A DNA stretch of 5,036 nt from Syntrophomonadaceae bacterium (GCA_029907055.1 JARYMO010000126.1:1-5036); one strand, 5' to 3'. Shown: positions 1 through 5,036, counted from the first letter of the stretch. Notes: generated by a model from the letters alone, not told the origin. Numbers and translations: made by a program.

Positions 1-1
1 C

Positions 2-193
2 GAGGCCCTGGACGCCAGGGGAGCGGCCGATGTGCCGCTCATCGGAGGCGGAGTGATGTCCGCTGATGACGCGGCGCAGCTCAAGCAGTCCGGGGCCATG
101 GCCGAATTCTTCGGCCCCGGTACCCCTCTGCCGGCCATCGTGAGCTGGATACAGGAGACCTGGCAGGGGTCGCCGCGTCGGGGCGGAGCCTGA
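2..193 (+). CDS. C-terminal end of a cobalamin-binding domain, methylmalonyl-CoA mutase type (partial, 5' end outside window)
   Basis: The frame is open from the left edge to a TGA at 191-193 and gives the last 63 residues of a protein. Around codons 11-16 it reads VPLIGGG, the final core strand of a B12-binding Rossmann-like domain. FFGPGTPL then follows; the FGPGT motif is characteristic of the small (cobalamin-binding) domain or subunit of methylmalonyl-CoA mutase and relatives, which interconvert branched and linear acyl-CoAs using adenosylcobalamin. A helix (AIVSWIQETW) and a short basic, glycine-rich tail close the chain. The Asp-x-His-x-x-Gly cobalt-ligand motif would lie upstream of the window and cannot be checked. 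In many anaerobes this domain is a separate protein of about 130-140 residues; I cannot tell here whether it is free-standing or fused to the catalytic domain. The next gene starts about 40 bases downstream, so cotranscription is likely. Other acyl-CoA mutases (isobutyryl-, ethylmalonyl-CoA type) share the motif, so substrate is open. Confidence 0.8.
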   Translation, partial: EALDARGAADVPLIGGGVMSADDAAQLKQSGAMAEFFGPGTPLPAIVSWIQETWQGSPRRGGA

Positions 194-235
194 GAGCAGC
201 GGTGAGCGGCGATCCTCGTGAAGGGGGCTTTGTTG

Positions 236-775
236 GTGGCTATCATCGATGAGGTGCCAATGGAAGAGATGGTGGAGAAGGCCAAGGAAGCAGCCAGGAA
301 CAACTTCCGTTCGGGCTTGAATTGTGCCGAGTCAGCCTACGCGGCCCTGGTGGAAGTGGGGCTGGTCGATTTTCCTCCCGAAACGGTGGCCATGGCCACC
401 GCCTTCGGGGGCGGCATGGGGCTGTTCGGTGGGGCCTGCGGCGCGCTGGTAGGGGCGTTGATGGGTGTCAGTGCGGTGCACGGCCGCCGCAACCCCCGGG
501 AGGGTACCCAGCAGGAGATCATCGACCGCCTGTACGGAAATCCTGGCTTGTACCGGTTCTTCAACCAGTTCCCGCACCGCTTCCAGGAGAAGTTCGGTGC
601 GACCACCTGCGCGGAACTCAACCGCGACTACCCCGAGTGGTTCGACAAGAACCGCTTCCGCAACTGCATGAACATCACCGTCGAGGCCACCGGCATGGCG
701 GTGGAGTTCATCTACCAGGGAGCGCGCGAGGGCTACACCCAGCCCTTCGGCAAGAACATGGCGGGCAAGGTGTAG
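236..775 (+). CDS. C_GCAxxG_C_C family protein (putative redox/metal-binding)
   Basis: This is a 179-residue protein when started at GTG 236. It shows the spaced cysteines that define the C_GCAxxG_C_C family: Cys30 (LNCAES), Cys68 in a glycine-rich stretch (GGGMGLFGGACGALVGALMG, 58-77), Cys125 (GATTCAEL) and Cys144 (RNCMNI). The family is widespread in anaerobes and poorly characterised; a role in binding metal or an iron-sulfur cluster, or in electron transfer, is inferred from the cysteines only. The glycine/alanine-rich stretch near 55-80 is amphipathic and short, and no signal peptide is evident, so a cytoplasmic protein is likely. Start choice: AAGGGGG at 221-227 lies 8 bases before GTG 236. 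GTG 218 (185 residues) and ATG 260 (171 residues) are in-frame alternatives with weaker or closer upstream sites. It follows the mutase-domain gene closely and is followed by a strong hairpin, so it may end one transcript. Confidence 0.85.
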   Translation: MAIIDEVPMEEMVEKAKEAARNNFRSGLNCAESAYAALVEVGLVDFPPETVAMATAFGGGMGLFGGACGALVGALMGVSAVHGRRNPREGTQQEIIDRLYGNPGLYRFFNQFPHRFQEKFGATTCAELNRDYPEWFDKNRFRNCMNITVEATGMAVEFIYQGAREGYTQPFGKNMAGKV

Positions 776-811
776 GGGGCCCAGGCCGCAACGTGCAGGC
801 GAGGGAGGAAT

Positions 812-846
812 GAACCGCCGAGAAGCCGATTCTCGGCGGTTCTTTT
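812..846 (+). terminator. Intrinsic terminator or attenuator hairpin
   Basis: GAACCGCCGAGAA (812-824) and TTCTCGGCGGTTC (830-842) form a perfect 13-bp stem with a 5-base loop (GCCGA), followed directly by TTTT and then CC. The stem is strong; the T run is short, so termination may be partial. It sits 37 bases after the stop of the C_GCAxxG gene. Only four bases separate its T run from the Shine-Dalgarno sequence of the next gene, so no promoter fits between them. The downstream gene must therefore depend on read-through, or on a promoter overlapping or preceding the hairpin. Confidence 0.8.
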
Positions 847-850
847 CCAG

Positions 851-866
851 GGAGGAGGAGAAGATG
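851..866 (+). promoter_or_regulatory. Strong Shine-Dalgarno site deciding the isomerase start
   Basis: GGAGGAGGAG at 851-860 lies just before ATG 864. An upstream in-frame ATG at 810 exists, but its purine run (GAGGGAGGA, 801-809) touches the start codon, and that reading would place the whole 812-846 hairpin inside the coding sequence. The residues it adds look unlike the family, so 864 is preferred. Confidence 0.75.
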
Positions 867-1934
867 CGGGAACCGCTCATGATGCACGTGGATCACAGCG
901 TGTTCTTGCGCGACGGGAGCCTGGTGCTGGTGGACCGGCGGTACCTGCCGCGCCAGCTGAGGGAAGTGGTGTGTGCTGATTTCCAGGCGGTGGCGCGGGC
1001 TATCGAGGAGATGGTGGTGCAGGGAGCGGGTGACATTGCCATCGCAGCCGGCTACGGCCTCTACCTGGCCGCCCGGGAGGCGGTGCACCGGTGCAGCGAC
1101 ACCGCCCAGGCCGAGGCGTACCTGCAGCACGCGCGCGACCGGCTCATTGCCACCAGGCCGACCGGCTTCCACCTGGCCGCGCTGCTGGGGAAACTCTGGG
1201 AGCGGCGCGGGAGGGTTGACGAGTGGCCGGAGCGCATCCTGGCTGGAGTGCGCCGGGCCGTCGACACCCAGCAGCGGCGTGCCCGCCTCACCGGCGAGTG
1301 GGCGGCCACCCTGCTGCAGGACGGCGATGCCATTCTCACCCACTGCTTCCCGGGGGCGGCGCTCCTCTACATGCTGCAAGCAGGCAAACGCGCCGGGATG
1401 GAGGTGCGCGTCATCGCCGACGAGACCCGGCCATACCTGCAGGGGGCCCGCCTCACGGCGTGGTCGGTGGCGGAGCTGGGGGTCCCGGTTACCCTCATCA
1501 CCGACAACATGGCGGGTTTCTGCATGGCGCGGGGGATGGTCTCCAAGGTCTTCACGGCCGCCGACCGCATTGCCATGGACGGTACGGTGGCCAACAAGGT
1601 GGGTACCTTTCAACTGGCCGTGCTCGCCCGCTACCACCAGTTGCCGATGTACATCCTGGGCTATGGAGGGCCGGATGTGTCCTGCCGCCGGGGCGCTGAC
1701 ATCGTCATCGAGATGCGGGACCCCGGCGAGGTGTTGACCTGTGCCGGTGTTCCCATTACGGCCGAGGGAGTGGACGCGTTCTACCCTGCCTTCGACCTGA
1801 CGCCGGCCGAACTCGTTACCGGGGTGGTGACCGACCGCGGCATCCTGTCCCCGGCTACAGTGGGGGACTACTGGAAGTTGCCGCGAGGGGGTGAAGGAGC
1901 TGGACCTTCGCGAGGCGCTGGGGCGGGTGCTTGA
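864..1934 (+). CDS. MtnA-like / eIF2B-related sugar-phosphate isomerase family protein (divergent)
   Basis: This 356-residue protein is close to the usual length (about 340-350) of S-methyl-5-thioribose-1-phosphate isomerase (MtnA), an aldose-ketose isomerase of the eIF2B alpha/beta/delta fold. Family signatures are visible: AAGYGLYLAA (61-70), TRPTGFHL (97-104), ILTHC with the likely catalytic Cys161, VIADETRPYLQGARLTAW (183-200), VTLITDNMAGF (209-219), ADRIAMDGTVANKVGT with the likely catalytic Asp234 (233-248), and YPAFDLTPAELVTGVVTDRGIL (307-328). Two spots depart from MtnA. The usual RGAPAIG element reads QGAGDIAI (53-60), losing an arginine expected near the phosphate, and the usual HCNAG reads HCFPG (160-164). 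The tail after about 337 is glycine/alanine-rich and is encoded where the next gene overlaps. No other methionine-salvage gene is visible here. It could act on 5-methylthioribose-1-phosphate, 5-deoxyribose-1-phosphate, a ribose phosphate, or something else; the fold assignment is firm and the substrate is not, so no gene symbol is given. Confidence 0.85.
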   Translation: MREPLMMHVDHSVFLRDGSLVLVDRRYLPRQLREVVCADFQAVARAIEEMVVQGAGDIAIAAGYGLYLAAREAVHRCSDTAQAEAYLQHARDRLIATRPTGFHLAALLGKLWERRGRVDEWPERILAGVRRAVDTQQRRARLTGEWAATLLQDGDAILTHCFPGAALLYMLQAGKRAGMEVRVIADETRPYLQGARLTAWSVAELGVPVTLITDNMAGFCMARGMVSKVFTAADRIAMDGTVANKVGTFQLAVLARYHQLPMYILGYGGPDVSCRRGADIVIEMRDPGEVLTCAGVPITAEGVDAFYPAFDLTPAELVTGVVTDRGILSPATVGDYWKLPRGGEGAGPSRGAGAGA

Positions 1935-2460
1935 ACTGGAGGAGGCGGCCCGCGCCATGGGGTGCGAGGCCCGCCTGCTGCTGGCCAGGGATGTCCGGGT
2001 CGACGAACGGGTGCGCATGCAGTGCAGGGTCAACCTGTGCGGGCATTACGCGCGCAACCTGATGTGTCCCCCTTACGTCGGCGGCCTGGAGGAGACCCGG
2101 GCCCTGCTGGAAAAGTACACCTTCGCCCTGCTGCTGCAGATGCACCGCCAGGAGTTCCCGCAGGGAGTTGAAGCCGCGTTCCATGCCCTGGCGCTCGCCC
2201 TGGGGGACGCACTGGTGCGACTGGAGAAAACGGCCTTCGCCCTGGGGTTTCCCATGGCACTGGGTCTGGGCGCCGGCGAGTGCAAGCTGTGCGCGGACTG
2301 CGCTGCCGAAACGCGTGAAGACTGCCGGAGGCCGGAGGCGGCCCGCCCGTCCATGGAAGCCATGGGTATTCACGTCCTGGACACCTGTGCGCGGGCTGGT
2401 CTGTCGCTGGAGTTTGTGCCGGGCCGCCTGACAGTGACCGGGCTGTTGCTCATCGATTGA
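1891..2460 (+). CDS. DUF2284 family cysteine-rich protein (putative metal/Fe-S binding)
   Basis: This 189-residue protein has the DUF2284 pattern. The N-terminal half has Cys45, Cys50 and Cys59 in a CRVNLCGHYARNLMCPPYVGG context (the CPPY motif is typical). The C-terminal half has GAGECKLCADC with Cys131, Cys134 and Cys137, plus Cys145 in REDCRRP, a CX2CX2CX7C ferredoxin-like set, followed by SMEAMGIHVLDT, also typical. The family is uncharacterised and predicted to bind metal; cluster binding is inferred from the cysteines. It has no transmembrane segment or signal peptide. GTG 1891 overlaps the end of the isomerase gene by 44 bases. GTG 1927 is an in-frame alternative that would overlap by only 8 bases (GTGCTTGA) and would begin near where I recall family members starting; ATG 1957 is a third option with GGAGGAGG 11 bases upstream. 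Overlap at either GTG implies translational coupling with the isomerase and suggests a linked function. Confidence 0.85.
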   Translation: MKELDLREALGRVLELEEAARAMGCEARLLLARDVRVDERVRMQCRVNLCGHYARNLMCPPYVGGLEETRALLEKYTFALLLQMHRQEFPQGVEAAFHALALALGDALVRLEKTAFALGFPMALGLGAGECKLCADCAAETREDCRRPEAARPSMEAMGIHVLDTCARAGLSLEFVPGRLTVTGLLLID

Positions 2461-2516
2461 AGTCGGGGCCCGGGACTGGCTCGCCGCCCGCGCACGGGGA
2501 GAAAGGGGAATCGGGG

Positions 2517-2729
2517 ATGGAAATCGGGAACCTGGTTACGATTGTAGGTTCCGGCCACCCGCTGCAGGGGATGCGGGGCAAGGTCATCGGGCGCCGCGGC
2601 CAGAGGGGACCGGATGACACGTGGATACTGGTGTTCGTGGACCAGCGCATGCGCTCTTACCTCATCCCGGAGTCCATGCTGCGCAAGGACGAGGACGAGG
2701 GGGTACTGCAACCCGGCGGATACGTGTGA
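2517..2729 (+). CDS. Small hypothetical protein, SH3/KOW-like
   Basis: This is a 70-residue protein. ATG 2517 has AAGGGGA ending 7 bases upstream (2503-2509), which decides against the longer in-frame TTG 2457, whose extra 20 residues are a Gly/Pro-rich, low-complexity string. The chain alternates beta-prone stretches and glycine turns: MEIGNLVTIVGSGHPLQG, then MRGKVIGRRG, WILVFVDQRM and SYLIPESML. The G-x-x-V-x-I ... G-x-x-G-x-V pattern resembles small SH3-like or KOW-type barrels, which often bind nucleic acid or act as accessory subunits. I do not recognise a named family, so function is unknown. The charged KDEDEG near the end and the short GGYV tail are likely flexible. It lies 56 bases after the DUF2284 gene on the same strand and is probably the last gene of that transcript, since the next gene converges on it. 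Confidence 0.65.
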   Translation: MEIGNLVTIVGSGHPLQGMRGKVIGRRGQRGPDDTWILVFVDQRMRSYLIPESMLRKDEDEGVLQPGGYV

Positions 2730-2742
2730 GGACGCCCCTCAC
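2726..2742. terminator. Weak hairpin between convergent genes, possible shared terminator
   Basis: GTGAGG (2726-2731) and CCTCAC (2737-2742) form a 6-bp GC-rich stem with a 5-base loop. It overlaps the TGA of the small protein gene and lies in the 22-base gap before the stop of the convergent minus-strand gene. There is no T run on either side, so a true intrinsic terminator is doubtful. Confidence 0.25.
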
Positions 2743-2751
2743 CACGGCTGG

Positions 2752-4704
2752 CTAACGCCCCATTTGCTCCAGGCGCATCGCCACCAGTTCGCCCTCGCGC
2801 ATCGCGCTCTCGATGTTGCGGGGGCGAACTGCGTCTCCGATGAGGTGGAGGGCGCGCACGCGCCCCTTGAGCAGGGGGCTGGCGGGGTCGTACGGCGCGA
2901 AGCCCAGGGCCAGCACGGCGTGATCCACCTCGATCTCCCTTCGTTCCCCCTCGGCGCTCCTGACGGTGACCAGGCGGGAACTGGCCGCCAGGACAGTGGT
3001 CCCCAGCAGGACCTTGATGCCGGCACGCCGCACCAGCCCCAACAGGTCGGAACGGGTGCCGGGCTCCAGGCCCGCGGCCAGACTGGGACCCGCCTCCAGC
3101 AAGGTCACCTGGTTGCCGTGCGCTGCCAGGTAGAGAGCGGTCTCACAGCCGGTACGTCCGCCCCCGATGACCGCTACCCTGCTGCCCTGTACCGGTACGT
3201 CCTGGCGCAGGAGCTCCACTGCCTGCTGCAGCTCCCCCGTGGCGACCCCGTCAGGGAGCAGCAGCGGGGTGCTGCCGGTAGCCACGATGGCGATCTCCGG
3301 TTGCACCTGGCTCAGCAGTACCTCGTCACACCGCTGGCCCAGGCGGACGTCCACCGGGGTCCGCGCCAGTTCAGCCATCAGGAACGTGCGCAGCTCATCC
3401 AGCCGCTCCTTGTGCGGAGGCCGCTTGGCAGCGGTGAGCATGCCTCCCAGTACCTTGTCCGCCTCGGCCAGGGTTACCCGGTATCCCAGGCGCCCCAGCG
3501 TCGCCGCGGCGGTCATGCCTGCCGGTCCCCCGCCCACCACCAGTACCCGCGGCCGCCGGGCAGACGCGGGCAGGGGGGCGGGCGTGGGCCACGACTCGCG
3601 CCCGGCCCTGGGGTTGACGGCGCAGGCGACGGTGAAGGCCCGGGACGCGCGGGTGATGCACGTGTTGCAGGAGATGCAGGGGCGAATGCGGGAGGGCTTG
3701 CCCTGGCGGGCGCGCATGGTCCAGCCCGGGTCAGCCAGGTGGGCACGCCCGACGAACACCATGTCTGCCTGGCCGGCGGCGATGACGCCGTCCGCGTACC
3801 AGGGGTGCCTGATGACTCCGCCGCCGATGACCGGGACCTTCACGTGGCGCCTGACCGCCTCTGCCAGGTACACGCGCCAGCCTTCCCGGTACGAGGCAGG
3901 CTCTACGATAGCCTGGGGGGACTCGTGCATGCCGCAGGAGACGTGGAGGTAGTGGGCGCCGGCCTCCTCCAGCAGGCAGGCCACGGCGACTCCTTCCTCC
4001 AGTTCCAGTCCCCCCTTGACGAAGTCCACGGCGTTGAAGCGCACGCCCACCACCAATCGAGGGTTCTCGGCCCGGATGCAGCGGAGGATGTCCGCCACCA
4101 GGCGGGCCCGTCCCCGGCTGTCCCCCCCGTACTGGTCCTGCCGGTGGTTGGTGGCCGGGGAGAGGAACTCGCTCAAGAGGTACCCGTGGGCGGCGTGCAG
4201 TTCGACGCCGTCGAACCCCGCTTCCTGGGCCAGCCGCGCCGCGCTGGCGAAGCGCTCCAGCAGGCGCGCGATGTCCTCGGGGCTGGCTTCCGCGGCTGGC
4301 GTGCGCTGCCCGTGGCGGCGACCGCCAGAGGGAGCGAGCGGCAGCTGTTCGCCGGCGAAGTGGGCAGGCGCCTGGCTCCCAGCGTGGTGAAGCTGGAGGA
4401 GAGCCAGGCCGCCCCCCAGCTTCATGCGCTCAGCCAAGAGGGCCAGCCCCTTCAGGTAACGGCGGTTGTCGATGACCAGCTGGTGCCAGGTGGCCCGGCC
4501 GCGAGGCGAATCCACGCAGGCGATCTCCGCCACCATCATCCCTGCTCCAGACAGGGCCCGGGGCTGGACATACTGCAGCAGCTCCGGTGTCACTTCCCCC
4601 TCTGCCGAGGCCAGCCCGCTGTGCATGGCCGGCACCACGATGCGGTTGGGAACAGTGTGGCCGCCGACGATGATGGGGGAAAACAGGTGCGTGAACTCTG
4701 CCAT
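2752..4704 (-). CDS. OYE-family NADH:flavin oxidoreductase with 4Fe-4S and FAD/NAD(P) domains (2,4-dienoyl-CoA reductase-like)
   Basis: This 650-residue flavoenzyme has the three-part architecture of 2,4-dienoyl-CoA reductase (FadH), anaerobic 2-enoate reductases and trimethylamine dehydrogenase. Residues 1 to about 335 are an Old Yellow Enzyme TIM barrel that binds FMN, with PNRIVVPAM (19-27), QLHHAG (104-109) and the signature ELHAAHGYLLSEFLSPATN (168-186) followed by YGG (192-194). The 4Fe-4S cysteines are Cys343, Cys346, Cys349 and Cys361. An FAD-binding Rossmann motif VLVVGGGPAGMTAA (387-400) and a second nucleotide-binding motif VAVIGGGRTGCETA (510-523) follow, and the chain ends with LIGDAVRPRNIESAMREG. 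Electrons would pass from NAD(P)H through FAD and the cluster to FMN and then to an unsaturated substrate, or in reverse for a dehydrogenase. The exact substrate cannot be read from sequence. The start is ATG at 4704 with GGAGGAGGG 7 bases upstream. An in-frame ATG at 4755 would add 17 residues but has a weaker site. The gene stands alone, convergent with the plus-strand run and divergent from the gene starting at 5034. Confidence 0.9.
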   Translation of the reverse strand: MAEFTHLFSPIIVGGHTVPNRIVVPAMHSGLASAEGEVTPELLQYVQPRALSGAGMMVAEIACVDSPRGRATWHQLVIDNRRYLKGLALLAERMKLGGGLALLQLHHAGSQAPAHFAGEQLPLAPSGGRRHGQRTPAAEASPEDIARLLERFASAARLAQEAGFDGVELHAAHGYLLSEFLSPATNHRQDQYGGDSRGRARLVADILRCIRAENPRLVVGVRFNAVDFVKGGLELEEGVAVACLLEEAGAHYLHVSCGMHESPQAIVEPASYREGWRVYLAEAVRRHVKVPVIGGGVIRHPWYADGVIAAGQADMVFVGRAHLADPGWTMRARQGKPSRIRPCISCNTCITRASRAFTVACAVNPRAGRESWPTPAPLPASARRPRVLVVGGGPAGMTAAATLGRLGYRVTLAEADKVLGGMLTAAKRPPHKERLDELRTFLMAELARTPVDVRLGQRCDEVLLSQVQPEIAIVATGSTPLLLPDGVATGELQQAVELLRQDVPVQGSRVAVIGGGRTGCETALYLAAHGNQVTLLEAGPSLAAGLEPGTRSDLLGLVRRAGIKVLLGTTVLAASSRLVTVRSAEGERREIEVDHAVLALGFAPYDPASPLLKGRVRALHLIGDAVRPRNIESAMREGELVAMRLEQMGR

Positions 4705-4711
4705 GGCCTTG

Positions 4712-4720
4712 CCCTCCTCC
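4712..4720 (-). promoter_or_regulatory. Shine-Dalgarno site of the ene-reductase gene
   Basis: Read on the minus strand this is GGAGGAGGG, seven bases before ATG 4704. It is the best ribosome-binding site near any candidate start of this gene and fixes a 650-residue product that begins right at the OYE barrel (MAEFTHLFSP). Confidence 0.8.
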
Positions 4721-4769
4721 GGTCGGCGCCAGGAGGCGCCGGTTCTGTCTCTCATGTGAGTTACCTTCG

Positions 4770-4785
4770 ACCGAGAGCGCTCGGT
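4770..4785. promoter_or_regulatory. Candidate TetR-type operator upstream of the ene-reductase
   Basis: ACCGAG-AGCG-CTCGGT is a perfect 6-bp inverted repeat with a 4-base spacer, 65 bases upstream of the reductase ATG. The ACCGA...TCGGT form resembles operators of several TetR/AcrR-family repressors, some of which govern acyl-CoA metabolism. That resemblance is general knowledge, not a match I could test. In G+C-rich DNA a dyad of this size can arise by chance. It could also form a hairpin in the 5' leader. Confidence 0.4.
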
Positions 4786-4950
4786 ATCCTTCTCCACGGC
4801 AGGAGAACGACCGGGTGGCCCGGGGTGCCTGCAGGGTTCCTGCCGGGAGGACTCACGGGCAGGGGCCATGCCGGCCACCGCCTGCAGCGGGGAATGGGGG
4901 CGGGACTGCGTTCCTGCCGCCGCCCGCGCCAACCAAAGCGTGGTTAGTGG

Positions 4951-4979
4951 TTGTGGGCGGTACGGGGGCATGGTAAAAT
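4951..4979 (+). promoter_or_regulatory. Sigma-70-type promoter with extended -10, for the gene at 5034
   Basis: TTGTGG (4951-4956) and TAAAAT (4974-4979) are separated by exactly 17 bases. TGG immediately precedes the -10, giving the TGN extended -10 form (4971-4979). It is one of the few A+T-rich hexamers in the region and points to the purine-rich ribosome-binding site and ATG at 5034, leaving a leader of about 45-50 bases. Confidence 0.6.
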
Positions 4980-4996
4980 GGCACTGGATTGCCATT
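4977..4996. promoter_or_regulatory. Candidate operator palindrome overlapping the -10 and start of transcription
   Basis: AATGGCA (4977-4983) and TGCCATT (4990-4996) are perfect 7-bp inverted arms with a 6-base spacer. They overlap the last bases of the -10 element and cover the expected transcription start. That is where a repressor dimer would block the plus-strand promoter. The protein that binds it is unknown. Confidence 0.45.
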
Positions 4997-5033
4997 GCCT
5001 TCACGACAACGAGGAGAGGAGAGGAAAGCCGAG

Positions 5034-5036
5034 ATG
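5034..5036 (+). CDS. Start codon of a probable divergent gene (only ATG inside window)
   Basis: The window ends on an ATG preceded by a long purine-rich run (5011-5027, containing AGGAGAGGAGAGG and GGAAAG) at plausible ribosome-binding distance and by a good promoter. Nothing of the protein is visible. Its divergent placement beside the ene-reductase would suit a regulator or a pathway partner, but that is only a guess. Confidence 0.45.

Larger units (their letters stand above)
4705..5033. other. Divergent intergenic region with several dyads, no gene seen
   Basis: These 329 bases separate the minus-strand ene-reductase from a probable plus-strand gene starting at 5034. Besides the elements listed separately, there is a 6-bp dyad TTCTCC/GGAGAA (4790-4795 / 4802-4807) and AACCA/TGGTT (4931-4935 / 4941-4945), the latter just upstream of the plus-strand -35 element. 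The stretch of about 4810-4930 is very G+C-rich, with repeated CTGCAG and CCTGCCG words but no convincing gene. The minus-strand frame of the reductase stays open through most of it, but the encoded residues are arginine/proline/serine-rich and resemble chance translation. I found no good promoter for the minus-strand gene. Confidence 0.6.

Noticed and set aside
810..863. Isomerase start at ATG 810
   Set aside because: This would put the perfect terminator-like hairpin inside the coding sequence and leaves almost no spacing between the purine run and the start codon. ATG 864 has a better ribosome-binding site.
708..2033. A 441-codon minus-strand open frame antisense to the isomerase gene
   Set aside because: It overlaps the isomerase and parts of both neighbouring genes, has low-complexity Arg/Ser/His-rich translation, and has no family motif. 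The plus-strand genes explain this region.
2457..2516. A longer form of the small protein from TTG 2457, overlapping the DUF2284 stop
   Set aside because: The added 20 residues are Gly/Pro-rich and featureless, and ATG 2517 has a well-spaced AAGGGGA site.
2614..4947. A 777-codon plus-strand open frame antisense to the ene-reductase
   Set aside because: It is a by-product of G+C-rich codon use on the opposite strand. Its translation has no recognisable domain and is rich in His, Arg, Gly, Gln and Pro, while the minus strand encodes an intact 650-residue flavoenzyme with all expected motifs.
4705..5004. A 100-residue N-terminal extension of the ene-reductase, from an ATG at 5004
   Set aside because: The extension is arginine/proline/serine-rich without a recognisable domain or targeting signal. 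It would run through the plus-strand promoter, and the excellent Shine-Dalgarno site and the normal OYE start both sit at 4704.
1..5036. CRISPR array, tRNA or rRNA gene, insertion sequence or phage genes
   Set aside because: I saw no regularly spaced repeats, no tRNA-like cloverleaf, no rRNA-like conserved stretch, no transposase or integrase, and no terminal inverted repeats.

Overview
The window is G+C-rich (roughly two-thirds by eye). It carries a densely packed plus-strand gene run, then one large convergent minus-strand gene, and ends on a divergent promoter region. Strong purine-rich Shine-Dalgarno sites, GTG starts and the families present (B12-dependent mutase domain, C_GCAxxG_C_C protein, DUF2284 protein, multidomain iron-sulfur ene-reductase) suggest an anaerobic bacterium. 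A high-GC Bacillota/Clostridia-like lineage is my best guess, but this is an inference from gene content and not a sequence match.

Layout. 2-193 (+) is the end of a gene for the cobalamin-binding domain of a methylmalonyl-CoA-mutase-type enzyme. 236-775 (+) encodes a C_GCAxxG_C_C family protein. A perfect 13-bp hairpin with a short T run (812-846) follows, only a few bases before the ribosome-binding site of the next gene. 864-1934 (+) encodes a divergent member of the MtnA/eIF2B-related sugar-phosphate isomerase family. It is overlapped by 1891-2460 (+), a DUF2284 cysteine-rich protein, and then comes 2517-2729 (+), a 70-residue protein with an SH3/KOW-like look. 2752-4704 (-) encodes a 650-residue Old-Yellow-Enzyme-type oxidoreductase with a 4Fe-4S motif and C-terminal FAD/NAD(P)-binding domains (2,4-dienoyl-CoA reductase / trimethylamine dehydrogenase architecture). 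4705-5033 is intergenic and contains several dyad symmetries and a good plus-strand sigma-70-type promoter. An ATG behind a purine-rich site at 5034 probably starts a divergent gene.

How the genes may work together. The five plus-strand genes are tightly spaced and probably cotranscribed at least in part, with the hairpin at 812-846 as a possible attenuation or processing point. The central trio pairs an isomerase-fold enzyme, changed at positions normally conserved in MtnA, with two poorly characterised cysteine-rich proteins likely to bind metal or iron-sulfur clusters. No other methionine-salvage gene is visible, so a standard MtnA role cannot be assumed. The ene-reductase is a separate transcription unit that probably reduces an enoyl-type or related substrate. 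A TetR-like dyad lies upstream of it.
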